Assembly (NCBI GenBank): GCA_037447655.1
Contig: JBBHKE010003103.1
Coordinates: 1 to 64,000 of the forward strand
Direction of reading: 5' to 3'
Source: Zygnema cylindricum
Lineage: Eukaryota; Streptophyta; Zygnematophyceae; Zygnematales; Zygnemataceae
DNA: 64,000 nucleotides
Program-made: the position numbers and the translations under genes
The notes under the pieces: model-generated
Seen by the model: the letters and a program-made list of their open reading frames with translations, nothing else
Databases searched by the model: none
Told to the model about the DNA's origin: nothing
Shown: piece after piece, positions 1 through 11,140 of the stretch
How positions within the stretch are numbered: the first letter of the stretch is position 1
How the letters are laid out: the number at the start of each line of letters is the position of its first letter

Positions 1-32
1 GGGAAAGGGAGAGGGAGAGGGAGAGGGAGAGG

Positions 33-87
<55 letters not shown>

Positions 88-244
88 GGAGAGGGAGAGA
101 GAGAGGGAGAGAGAGAGAGAGAGAGAGGGAGAGAGGGAGAGGGAGAGAGAGAGAGAGAGGGAGAGAGAGAAGGGGAAAGAGAGGGAGAGGGAGAGGGAGA
201 GGGAGAGGGAGAGGGAGAGAGAGCGAGAGAGAGAGAGAGAGAGA
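1..244. repeat. GA-rich microsatellite
   Basis: The window opens in about 240 bases built from GGGAGA and GA units with almost no other sequence. It probably lies in the intron upstream of the first visible COQ8 exon. Nothing suggests that it is coding. Confidence 0.95.
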
Positions 245-1136
245 TGTTCCTTTTACCCATTGCTGTTAGAGGTAGTCACTTTCTTCGTATTCGTGAATTT
301 ATTATTAACTACACTAAATTATGTTTTGGCTTATTATGGACCACTTTTACAAATAGTGTTTACTAACACTAATTTTGATTTCGGGTCAGAAAAACATCCA
401 CTTGCATTTTATTTATTAACTCTTTAGTAAATGGCGGTGTACTTCAGCCGTGGGGCAGTATACTGTATCTATGATATCCATCGATATGAGTGTTAATAAC
501 ACTGCGGTATTCACACTGAACTTCTATAAAAAAAAACAAAGACGGTTTTTGTTCTGGCTCAACTGACTTTTGACGTCATGTGACAAAATCAAAAACGTCG
601 GACGTGACCAGGACTCTGTACGAAACGATCGAGATGCGACTATGTATTCCATATAGAACTTTTTAATACGCTGTACTGCCACTCGAGTGATATTGTACAG
701 GTTATATCTTTGAATATCAGTCATTTTTTCAAAGTCATATTTTTTGTTTTGGTGTATAAAACCACTAAAATCGACCGCCGTTACACTCCAAAACTGCGAA
801 AACTAACTGTTGCAACCGCAACTAGTAGGATTCTAGTTTTAATCTGAATCCAATGGTACAGATCATGTTTTTATCATGCTTTTTTCCATATATTTTTTAT
901 GGAAGTTTACTGTGATTATCGCAGCTAATTCGGTAGGGCTTTTTTTTATCAAACGTCAAAAAACAGTGCTCGTAACATTAAATGACAATGTGGGCTACAA
1001 TTCGACAAGTCACTCTACCTTAAATTAGTATCATAGATACCCATTTTTGATTTTATACTAACAATTCCTTCACTCTACAAGCAATAAGTAGTATATTTTT
1101 GTGATCTGAGAAGGGAAATTAAAACTTGAATTGCAG
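245..1136. other. Non-coding stretch, probable COQ8 intron
   Basis: This AT-rich stretch lies between the GA repeat and the first COQ8 acceptor (AG at 1135-1136). I see no ABC1-kinase exon here. It has short pieces resembling the MITE ends seen elsewhere, for example near 490-510 and 970-1080. The upstream COQ8 exons presumably lie left of the window. Confidence 0.5.
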
Positions 1137-2539
1137 ACCGATCCAAATTGGGGAAATTTTCTTTATGATGAGAAAACAGATACTATTAATCTTATAGATT
1201 TTGGAGCTGCCCGACCGTTTCCCAAACCTTTTGTGGACGACTACCTTAAAATGGTAAAGCTTTATTCAAAAACTTCCCTCCTCTCTTTCATTTCCTTTTT
1301 GTTTTTCTTTGCACATCAAGTACGAAAAGAGTCACACTTTCCTTACCTTTCCACTTACCAGCAATTTGTTTTTGGGCAAATTTTCAATTCTTAATTCTCG
1401 TTTTTCCATTCATTAAGTCAGAATAGTCTCAACCATTGTTGCTACTTTATATTTTTTCTCGTTTTTTTTCTTCTGATTTGCCCTTGTTTGTCCTCTAGGT
1501 CCGGGCATGTGCAGACAAAGACCGTCAAGAAGTACTCGAAATGTCAAAAAGTCTTGGTTTTTTGACCGGGCAGGAGTCGAAAATTTTATTGAATGCCCAT
1601 GTGGAGGCCGGTTTTACGGTTGGTCTCCCGTTTTCAAAGGAGGGAGGTTATGACTTCCGTTCAACAGGACTGACTCGCAAGTAAGCCAATTTTTATCCCC
1701 CCTCCCCACTCAATTTATTTGTATACTTCCTCAAAGTTTTTATACGTTTACTTTCCTCTTTTTCACCCATTTTCTGTGTATTTTCTTCCCTCCTTTTCAC
1801 CCTTAAGCCAACTTCTACGCATTCATTTTTTCTTTTTTCGCCCAGTTTTTATCCTTTTATTACCCCTTTTTTAAAACATGCATTCTCTTCCACTTTTTCA
1901 TCCAGTTTACTGGCATTTCCTTCCCTCTTTCACCATAATAAAAAACAGATACAGATACGGATACTGTATCTCTATCTTTTTTATTTTCTCTTTCACCATA
2001 AGCCAATTTTGAAGCGTTTACTTTCTTTTTTCTAACCTGTTTTCATATTTGAAAATAGACCATGCTAAATCCTCATGTGTAAGCCTTCTTTTTAGCCAAT
2101 ACAGTCTGATTTCTTAGTTATATCTTTAGTTTTATGTCCGATCCATTTTTTATGTTAATGTTCAATATATTCTTCGGTTTTACGAACATCTCTATTTTTT
2201 CCAATACATCTCATACTCTATGTGGGCATACTCTTTAAACTCTATTTTAAGCTATATTTGTTTTTTGAACATAAATGCGCTCCACGTTTTGATTCGTATG
2301 AATCCAGAGTGACAGATTTAGGAACAACTATGTTACAACACCGTTTAACTCCACCCCCGGAAGATGCTTACAGTCTCCATCGGAAACTTTCCGGTTCATT
2401 TTTGGCTTGTATAAAGTTACAAGCCGTGGTTCCTTGTCGAGAAATGTTTTTTGACGTCTACAATCGTCACGTTTTTGGAGGTGTAGACGATGACTTTGAC
2501 GGAAGTTACGGCAACAAAGTCGAAGCGGTTTCAGCTTGA
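1137..2539 (+). CDS. COQ8: Mitochondrial ABC1/COQ8-type atypical kinase, 3' end of gene
   Basis: These are the last three exons of an ABC1/UbiB-family protein: 1137-1253, 1499-1680 and 2308-2539 (stop TGA). Phases agree across both introns. The first exon carries [11 protein letters not shown], the COQ8/ADCK3 form of the metal-binding Asn motif, and LIDFGAAR, the DFG-equivalent motif. The second has the LTGQE region. The third has [20 protein letters not shown], typical of the COQ8 C-lobe. COQ8 proteins are mitochondrial matrix ATPases or kinases that support the coenzyme Q biosynthesis complex. The N-terminal KxGQ region and targeting peptide are outside the window. The C-terminus after VYNRHVF is short and acidic. 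Assignment to the COQ8 branch rather than a plastid ABC1K rests on the TDPNWGNF motif. Confidence 0.88.
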
Positions 2540-2924
2540 TGAGTTCACACATATATGTTAAATTATATTATTTTTATAAAAGAGAGGAAAGAGAAAAACA
2601 TGGAAAGGTTATATATAACAGTCCGGTACGGTACGGTACTCTGGTTATCGCTATAAGACTTAGTCTCTCTAATACGAGAGAATCCTTTTTGGACTCCTTT
2701 TTGGATTCTTTTTCGACTCAAAATCACAAATTAGTGTTAACAACGTTGATAAATTTTCCATAATAATCCATAATGAAGGTGTGTCACAATACATTATTAA
2801 GTGTATTTAATCTCAAGAAAGTGTTAACTCAAATATTACCGTGGTTACTGGATAAGATCCATAAATAAACAGTTCGTCTCGTTTCCAATTTCGTCTTTTG
2901 CTGTCCACTTCTTTTTTGTCACAC

Positions 2925-3205
2925 GCAGGATATATTAAAATGCACGATGGTAAACCATCTGAGTCCGGGGGTACAAAAGGGGTGGCATGGCCGAAACTGA
3001 AAAACTACCAGCAGGGGAATAAAATAACAGCACAACAAAAATAAAAACAAAAAGAAAACAACAACCAGGTAAATAAAAGCACCCAAACTCAAAATGAAAA
3101 GCACGACAATTGACAAAGCCAGAACTACAACCCCAACCCCAACCTAATTACATAACTACGAAAAGCAACCCATGTACTCAGATGGTTTACCATCGTGCTT
3201 TCTTA
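2925..3205. mobile_element. Short non-autonomous inverted-repeat element (GATGGTAAACCATC family)
   Basis: The left end GCACGATGGTAAACCATCTG begins at 2942 and its exact reverse complement ends at 3198, so the terminal inverted repeats are about 22 bp. The preceding bases (GCAGGATATATTAAAA) resemble the flank of the copies at 16069 and 17454, so the true terminus may start at about 2925. The A-rich interior has no open reading frame. The interior shares text with the larger copy at 16.1 kb, so this looks like an internally deleted derivative. Confidence 0.7.
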
Positions 3206-3635
3206 ATAAAGTCTTATTATTATTTTTTTCGAATGGCAAGGTCCCTATTCCTCTGGACTCTCCCAATGGGCTCCACACATTTAACATAGAGAAGTTTTTG
3301 GAATAACTCAAGGTTTTGGAATTACCTTTTTGGGCCCGGGAACTAAAATAGAGTTTACTGAAAAGTACGAGCAAGGTTTATGAAACACACTCAAGTCATT
3401 TTCATGATCAAGGACAGCTATTGAATTGTTCATTGTTGTTATTAACAATTTTTGAAGTATACTCGGTCGCGCACATGGGAACAATGTCGCGTCACATAAT
3501 AGTTTTAGGCAGCCTACAAAAGTTGAACAAGCTTTCAAATACTATGGGATGCAAACATGGTGGAAAGCTTCAACTGAAATGGTAAGTAATAATCAAGTCA
3601 TTTGCAAAGTGAAGACGACATGACACTAAAAACTA

Positions 3636-3849
3636 ACACCGCTAATTGTTATTAGTGTTAGTTTTTTTTGCCACAAAACATCTTTTCTCCGTACACACTT
3701 GTCCGATTTTCAATTTGAGACCGCCAATCAAAAGGTAAGAATCTTAATCTTCAATCACACCCGTCAGATCTAAAATCGGACAAGTTTGTATGGAGAAAAG
3801 ATGTTTTAAGTCACGGAAAATATTTAACACTAATAGCAATTAGCGGTGT
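3636..3849. mobile_element. MITE family A, intact copy
   Basis: This is a 214-bp inverted-repeat element. The left end ACACCGCTAATTGTTATTAG matches the reverse complement of the right end with one mismatch. A second, inner inverted repeat (AACATCTTTTCTCCGTACAC and its partner) flanks a short centre, so the whole element could fold into a long hairpin. Related copies lie at 5329-5547, 14047-14250 and 60655-60864. No coding capacity is seen. Confidence 0.8.
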
Positions 3850-4632
3850 GGTTAAAAGAGACAATTCTAGGATTCATTTCTCCTAACACCTGGAAAACAA
3901 CTTTCATGCGACCTGTTTTAAGTTGTGAATTTTAAAGGGTCGCGATAATATACTAACAGTATGCCATGAACAATTTGGTGTGTCCACACACTATATGTTG
4001 TACTGTTTCGGAGGATACGCAAGTTGCCATGAGAAACACTAAAAGCTTTCACTCCTCTTGCTCCGGACCAATTCCTCTTCTAAATGAAAGTTCACGGGAG
4101 GTACGCGCCTTTCTTTTTTAAAACATTTGTAACTCAAGTACCACGTAACAATAGTTTGAAGTATAGATGAAAAGTGTGTAAACGTGGCTATATTTGCTAA
4201 TGCCTTAGAATATGCATGTTTTGCCTTGAAAACATGCATTACATGAGTAAAGCGCGGGGCTACTATACTATATATATAGTGTTTGCACTTGTTTTCATGC
4301 TTTTGATCCGTGGTCTCGAGCACCTAAATTTAGTCAAGGTTCAAAGACCAATCATCCAAGGGAAAAAAGCAACAAGGAAAAAAAAAAAAAAAACTAAGGT
4401 TGACATTGCAAGGCCCAAAAACGCTCCAATAGTAGTTGAACAAAAGGAACTCGAGAAACTACACTGCCGCCAATCCCCATTTTTTTTATTGTTATCACTT
4501 GTTGATAGGAAGATTTACTTGACTTGAGTCACGGGGACAAAATGGTGTGGATGAGGAGGAAAAGAGTGGTTGCAACCGTCTCCTAAATATATTTTTGGAG
4601 ACCAAAACAAAACCTTCCCCTTTGTTTTTTTC

Positions 4633-4785
4633 TATTAGTCACGTGTGCACCCGGGAGTCGACATATTTTTTCCGTACACACTTTGAATTATTGATCCAAA
4701 GATTCCGATGGAAAGGTGAAGATCCTTCAATCCGATTAACGGTCTTCAAACGGAAAGCGGGCACGTGTGCACGGAGAAAAGTCGA
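4633..4785. mobile_element. Degenerate MITE-like inverted repeat
   Basis: The block runs from a CACGTGTGCACCCGGGAGTC-type arm to a matching arm near 4762-4785, around a centre resembling MITE family A (TTTTTTCCGTACACAC near 4666 and GTGCACGGAGAAAAG near 4767). The outer terminal repeats are missing or diverged. Confidence 0.4.
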
Positions 4786-5328
4786 CTAAAGAGATACCTG
4801 GGACATCATATTCCTGGAAGATGATTTGTTAATGACACTTAAGGTTTATGAGTTTATTGACTATGCCTTATAGAGGTATCAGTTGATAGAAGTACAAGAA
4901 AATCCAGAACGCTAATTGGGGTCTTGTTTTTTTTTTACGTTAATTTTGCAGAATATAACTGGAATTTAGTCATATTATTTATCTGCGTTGTTAAATCGAC
5001 TTGTGCCAAATAGAATCAGACACTCACTCTTGCAGGTTTCACCCTGGTTGTGAAAAATACACCGTGTGATGTCACTAGCCGTCACGGAACTATTAGTGTG
5101 GGATTATTTCAGTGTTATTAACTCTACTTCAGTTCCGAACGACTTGTCTAGTGCTGAACCAATATAAGGAATTACCGAAAGAAAAAAAACTATTACTATG
5201 ATTGACACTATTTCAGGCTCGAGTAATAAAATTTAACCTCTCGATTGAATATATTTTCTGTTCACAGAATCAAATTCAAATCGAGGGTGTGAAAATCGTA
5301 ACCATTATGAAGGTTTGATGGAGAAAAG

Positions 5329-5547
5329 CACGCCGTGTAATGCTATTAGTGTTCATGTTTTTTTTACCACTTAAAACATCTTTTCTCCATACACACTTAT
5401 CGGATTTTGAAACTGACGGTTGCAATTGAAAGCCAAGATTCTCACCTTCCAATTGGCGGTCTCCATGTGAAAATCGGACAAGTGTGCACGGAGAAAGATG
5501 TTTTAAGTGGCGAAAAAAATATTAACACTAATTGCGATACCCGGTGT
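5329..5547. mobile_element. MITE family A copy
   Basis: This is about 219 bp with termini ACGCCGTGTAATGCTATTAG and the complementary GATACCCGGTGT end. The inner arms AAAACATCTTTTCTCCATAC and GTGCACGGAGAAAGATGTTT are shared with the copies at 3636 and 60655. No open reading frame can be attributed to it. Confidence 0.75.
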
Positions 5548-6368
5548 ATCCACGCTTGTACCAAGGAAGGCATAACTTTCCACAGTCAACAAAAGACAAT
5601 GATTATTTTCTCTTTATATTGACTTAGGTTTTAGCGTTTTGACAAAAGTCAGCATTTCCTTGTCATTTTCTGTCACTTCTATATAAGTGTAAGGCTTTAT
5701 TGAGAGAACACAATGATAAACCCTCTGTCAACAAATCTGTATGTGGTAGTCAGGTTTTTGGTTAAGGGGAAAAATAAATCATGCTAGGACATGACCTACA
5801 CCAATAGTAAAATAACCCGACTTCATTAAAAAGCGCGGTGGTAATTAATATTTATTACTGTAATACGTTAAAAATGACCTCCAAACATTCAAGGTTGTCA
5901 CCTTTGAATTGGATGGTACCGAACATCTTCATATGCAACATCAGAAAAAACCTCGCAAAGACAACCTTTTCCTTTGAAGTTTTTGTACAACGGTCACTAC
6001 TACTGTCTATTCACAAAAAAGATTGTTAAAGATACAACATTAAATTTTCAAACACAGCATTTAGGTCATGTTTTGCATAAAAGCACAATTGTAATGTATA
6101 GAAATAAAGACACCAACAATCAATGCCAATGCTGATAACTTAGCTTATATTATCCTTTCACAAAATAATAATAAGAATAATAAAAGACACATCATAAACA
6201 ACAAGAAGGAAATGCTAATGCACTACTTAGCATACTTTTGAAGTACAATTTGCGATTAACGGATATAACTGTACTTCAAGTGTCAAGTAACAAGCTTCCC
6301 AATGTTGCGACTATACATTTATTTATTCATTAGAATTGCTCAAAAGTATCGGCCTAGATTAGCTTTCC

Positions 6369-9300
6369 TTAAACACTTGTTGACGATTTACTTTCAAGCC
6401 TCAAAGCCTCTTTACTAACATTTGCAATCTCATGCCAATGTTGGTTTGTACTCTTTTTTACATCTTCACGTCTATCTAATAAATCGTACCATTCTTTTTG
6501 TCCAATTCCACTGGCTTTATCCTCATTCTCATCCTCACTCTCAATACTACTTCCATTCCTTACATGCATATGATCCTTAGAAAAATCTTCACGACCGCCT
6601 TCATATGAAGTGGATTCCTCACTTGCATGTGACTTTATTTCTGCATGTAGAAACTATGGAGTGAGTTTTGTACAAATTGAGATATATGACCTGGACTATG
6701 AAGAAGGGAGACAAGAAGTTCCGTGAAAATGTAGGAGAATGAACGATTGTTGATACATGACAAAGTAAGACTGTAACACGAGCATTATACATCAGGCACA
6801 ATCCCACATTTGTTGTGAAATTCACGAAAAAAGATTAAACAAGATACCCAAAGACGGTTTCTCGTGTGTGTTTCCACGACCCAGTGAGGTGCACAAGATA
6901 AACCCATTTTATATAAAATATTGGTTAGGAGAGGTAGAGACTAAGATACACAACAATTGAGTCGTTTGATTGTCGTTTCATTCGTCGTTTGATTCATCGT
7001 TTGATTTCTTATTTTTTAATCAAACGACCACACTCTGATTTCCGATAATATTCACGGCGAATCCTTACATCGTCTCCCATTCTTTTTCCAAACGTACATA
7101 ACATTTTTTTATTACAAACTTGCAACTTTTAACCCAATATAGACTTGGAAAGTTTCAGAAAAGGCACTACCGAGGTAGCTTGTAAATACCTTCCTCTCTC
7201 ACATCTCCATTTGAAACTTCCTCGATATCGTCCCTTTCTCTTGCTTGACCTGGTCTTGTCGATCGCCGGATATGCGCAACTTTCACTCTCTTCCTCACTC
7301 CGTCTACATAACGGAACTCTGTCCTTGTCAGGGGATAGGTTTCTCGAAGTTCTTCTGCCTTCCTAGGAGCTCCCACAGCTATAAAAGCTCGAGCAACACG
7401 GTCAAGAATAACTTCATCCGGTTTGATGGACATGGCATCCATATTGCCAAAGACCTGAAACAACAGACAAATTTTTAGCCCTTGTTTGTTCCTTAGTATC
7501 AAAACATAACTGTACTGTTATTGAGATTTTTTAACACTTTTTTTCAAATAATTTCCGAAGTTTTAGTAGAGGTCCCTTCAGTAGTTTGGAAATTTTTCTT
7601 CTTTCCTTGATTACAAAAAACTCTTGTTATTGCCCCTTAATCCCCCATTCCCCATTCCCCCATTAATTCATATACCTTTCTTCTCTATCAGTGATATTTG
7701 TTCCTTCAGAGGAAAAACAATGTTTGCCATCCTTTCTTAGTCGTTGCCTATTTTTTTGTTCATGTATAAACGACCCCTATATTTCTGCCGACTCATACCT
7801 TCCAAACCCTCTCTCTCTCAACTGGTGACACTTTCGTCATCCTCTCCACAGCATTTCCCTCCCAATCCCGCTGCATTTCCCACCGTTAACGATTTTTAAA
7901 TGTCACCTCACCTCCAGCACTTTTAGAGGAAGCTTTCGATCCTCGTAAATTTTCATCATCCGATTAAACATATTGCGTGGTACTGATTCTAAATTCTCCT
8001 CCAGAATACGAGCCCAAAGCTCCTCCATCTCTTCTACTCGCCCTGTCTCGTTGTATGCTTGTAGCATTAAATTGAATGTCCCAAGAGTTTTTCCTTGTCC
8101 TTTAGAGAGCATCCACTTACAAACCTGTCATATAACTTACTAAAGAGGGTCAATTGGGAGCTTGCCTTTTATTCCCTTTGCATGACTTATATATGCAACC
8201 CGAATAACTTATCAAAACAACCCAATCAAAGTTTTGTTTTCAAGAACTTCATTTTTTCTGTGAAATCTTTTCCTTGATCCAAAACAAGTTTTACTCCAAC
8301 ACCAAATTACCGCCTAATCTGTAACAGGCCTCGACAATTTACAAAATGTCAAGTCACCGTGACATTGCTGAATTTTATATAAAACAAGTGTTCAAATAGA
8401 AACAACTCTGTACCCTGCTATGCCCTTTTCCTTTCACTATTTGCATTTAAAAATGGCCAAGCCTCTCTTTATTTCACCTACTTGAATTACTCGCCTCCAC
8501 TCCTTTTGCTCGCTTAATAATTGAAGGCCCTTCTTTAAAGCAAGCATTGGAAACTCCAGCTCCCAAGCACACCAAGCGTCCAAAGCCCTGTAAATCTCCT
8601 CCTTCGTATCCGATACATCTCGAAACTGTCAAAATACACACGATAGAGTTAGGACAAAAAATTAAAACAGTTGAAGATATCAATTACATCTTTGAAGCAT
8701 TGAACGACCGGCATCATTTTCTTTCAGCTGAAAATAAACATCAAAAGGCGGGCATTGCTATCTTTCAGCTGAGAACAAAGCCAACCATGAAAGAGACTTG
8801 AAACACTGGGCTTTCAAGAAGATTTACCACATTAACCAGGCGTTTTGCCCTCCCCAACACATTCTTCGTATCCTTCTTAGGCCAGCCATAACATCTCTGG
8901 AAAACCAGTTAATAAGTGAATTAGCAAAGCACTTCTGATAAACAACTAAAGTTCACAGCCCATCGCAACTATTGTAAAAGAAAATAATTAGAATTGAAGC
9001 GAAATAAGCATCAATATTGCTAATTTAGTCCAGAATGACGTGGCCGATTTAAGTCCACTCCCTTGAACAGTATTATAACAATATTTTACGATTTTTGGAC
9101 AAAAAAAGTTGCAACCAAGTATTGACACTAATAGCGATGGGCAGCGTAGTGTCCAAATGGAGACACAAATAACAAAAAACACTGAGTCAAGACTCAAAAA
9201 GAATGACCTGAGAGAGCTTTATTTTCTAACTTTTTGCCATTTTCCATATAATGCAGACAGTATAGCCTCAAAAAACATGCGATCCTACAAAGCTGAAAAA

Positions 9301-10536
9301 CATCTACCAGTAATTTCTTTCATTATTATATAAAGCTTCAGTGTTCAAATTGGTTTTTTGTTTCATGCGTATTTCATACATGCACTCTCACAGTGAAATG
9401 TAAACTGTGAATGGACAAGTTTTACAATGGCCCTCATAACCTTCGTTAAACAAAGTTAATAGAAGACAAGTATTTCAAATACGAAATAAAAAAAAAACTT
9501 TTCCAGCCTTAAATAAACATTGAACTCTTGTGGTATTTGTTCCAAATATACATTTAAACATCTCTATTAAAAGTCAAAAGCAATTCAAGCCACTCCCTTT
9601 GATAAAGTGGAAAAAACAGATATCTACCGCACAAAAGAATTGGTTATCACCCACACAAACAAATACGTTCACTCCAAGAAAGCCATTATGTAGAACAGAC
9701 CCCCCTAATTGTGGTGGACAGGGTAGCTGAACTTTGTGTGTTCACTCCCAAAAACTTGTAACCTAATCGCTACACCACATTAATAATGGTAAACAAGTAA
9801 CTGACCATTGGGTGGTCACTCCAAGAAACTCATCATCTAAACTACTAAACGCCACACCAATTATGGTAGATAAAGTAACTGACCTGAAGGTTTGGACGCT
9901 GACTACCTAAATGGCCGAGCTTCAAAATATGTGCTCCAAAAATTGAGAATACGGCATTTCTGTAAAGCATAGAAACAAAAGAGTTAAACAAAATTAACAA
10001 AATTTGCTGCTAGTCCACCAAGATAAGCTGCAATTCGGTTGTAGATAACTGAGTAACTAGATTATATTAGGCATCCAATGCTGTATCACAAATGTCACAT
10101 TGTAACGCAATCGGCCAAAAGAATTAAACTCCAACTTTAGATGTAAATTATATACAAAAACTATTAGCAACAAATGTTTAAAAGACAAGTACCTGGAGAG
10201 CCTAAGTGAATTGTCTGTAAAAGATGAATAAGAGAGTGATAAGTTACATGGAACGGCTCGACTTTCCTTTTTGACGAAGAAATCGTCAGGTAAAAGTTTT
10301 CCTCTAAATGAACAACAGATTCTATCACAGGAATAATAAGGATATTTTCTTATATTCCAGCCTTCACTAAGTGATAATTTGGAGGCACACAGACCAAATT
10401 TCTCTCCGAGAAAACTGGAGTTTTTGTTTAGTATGGAAGCTTGCAAAAAACTGCTTTGGAACTTTGATTTTGGAAAAGAAGTTAAAGAGCTCGAAGAGAT
10501 ATAATGAGAGGAACAATTTTGCATTGCTGTCACCAT
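6369..10536 (-). CDS. EMB1417-like pentatricopeptide repeat protein, probably plastid-targeted
   Basis: Minus-strand exons are 10536-10193, 9959-9884, 8896-8798, 8625-8482, 8124-7912, 7454-7190 and 6640-6369, and phases agree throughout (about 470 aa). The Ser-rich start (MVTAMQNCSSHYISSSSLTS) looks like a plastid transit peptide. The core follows the Arabidopsis EMB1417 (At4g21190) type: EEIYRALDAWCAWELEFPM, EWRRVIQ, KWMLSKGQGKTLGT, then P-type PPR units (EELWARI, MFNRMMKIYEDRKLPLKVLE, KPDEVILDRVARAF) and the FRYVDGVRKRVKV segment. Such proteins bind organelle RNA. The end is uncertain. Exon 6 can read on to a stop at 7167, adding only GIYKLPR. A donor at 7190 instead joins in phase to an open acidic exon (6640-6369), which fits the acidic tail of the family better. 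A MITE sits in intron 2. Confidence 0.85.
8954..9151. mobile_element. MITE family B copy in the PPR gene intron 2
   Basis: The left end CACAGCCCATCGCAACTATT and right end AATAGCGATGGGCAGCGTAG are inverted repeats. The interior has the block CCACTCCCTTGAACAGTATT followed by TTTTTGGACAAAAAAAGTTG. That block also occurs near 13170-13275, 15690-15800 and, inverted, 46359-46545. About 200 bp, no coding capacity. Confidence 0.65.
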
Positions 10537-11140
10537 TTAAACTAAATATAGGATGAAAAAAAAAAGGGAAAGGAGTGGTCGATTGTTCAGAGAAGTCTAT
10601 ACAAAGTTGTGAGAAAGAAACTGTTTTCGCAGAAAAATGTGAACAAAATGCACTGATAATAATAGAAATAATTGAAAAAAAAAAAAAAAACTAATTATAA
10701 TAGCAGAAATCCAATTCTTCAAGTGTATTAACAGAGGATATATGACAGGGAAAATAAGGAAGAAAGCCTTCTACCATAGCAGCATGAGAAAGCTTTGCCA
10801 GGATTTTTTCGGAAAGTACAGTATTGTAACATTGAAATAGTACGAAGAGTACGAATTTACTGAAATTGGTGAATTACAATAAGAATACAGCACTGTCATG
10901 TACAGTACTGTACTATATTGAACTCCCCTTTAGTACGAGAAGCCAGGTCAAAACGTACAGTACTTGTGTACGGCATCATTACTTCCTTAGGGTTCCGCCT
11001 GTTCGTTCTCTAACCCTGAACCCTTTTCGAACCCTACCCTATTCTGGCCCTTGATAGGAAGGACACCGCGCAAATTTCTCTCTCTTTCGCCCGTTGCTCT
11101 GCACCCTAAAGACTCTTTCCTGCTCGTACAGACTGCAGCC
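10537..11140. promoter_or_regulatory. Divergent promoter region between the PPR gene and RPL14
   Basis: The two start codons lie 604 bp apart, head to head. Just before RPL14 (about 10990-11120) there are repeated AACCCT and TTAGGGTT motifs (near 10990, 11013, 11029 and 11102) and a pyrimidine-rich leader (AATTTCTCTCTCTTTCGCCC). Telo-boxes (AAACCCTA-like) and pyrimidine-rich leaders are established hallmarks of plant ribosomal-protein genes. The half next to the PPR gene is AT-rich with an A-run at 10676-10690. No TATA box stands out. The transcription start is inferred, not seen. Confidence 0.6.

Larger units (their letters stand above)
2540..6368. other. Repeat-rich intergenic region
   Basis: No convincing gene is visible. 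The region holds a short inverted-repeat element (2925-3205), two clear MITE copies (3636-3849 and 5329-5547) and a decayed one (about 4633-4785). One exon-like stretch at 3511-3582 is flanked by AG and GTAAGT and reads KVEQAFKYYGMQTWW, but I cannot assign it. The rest is AT-rich and unremarkable. Confidence 0.5.
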
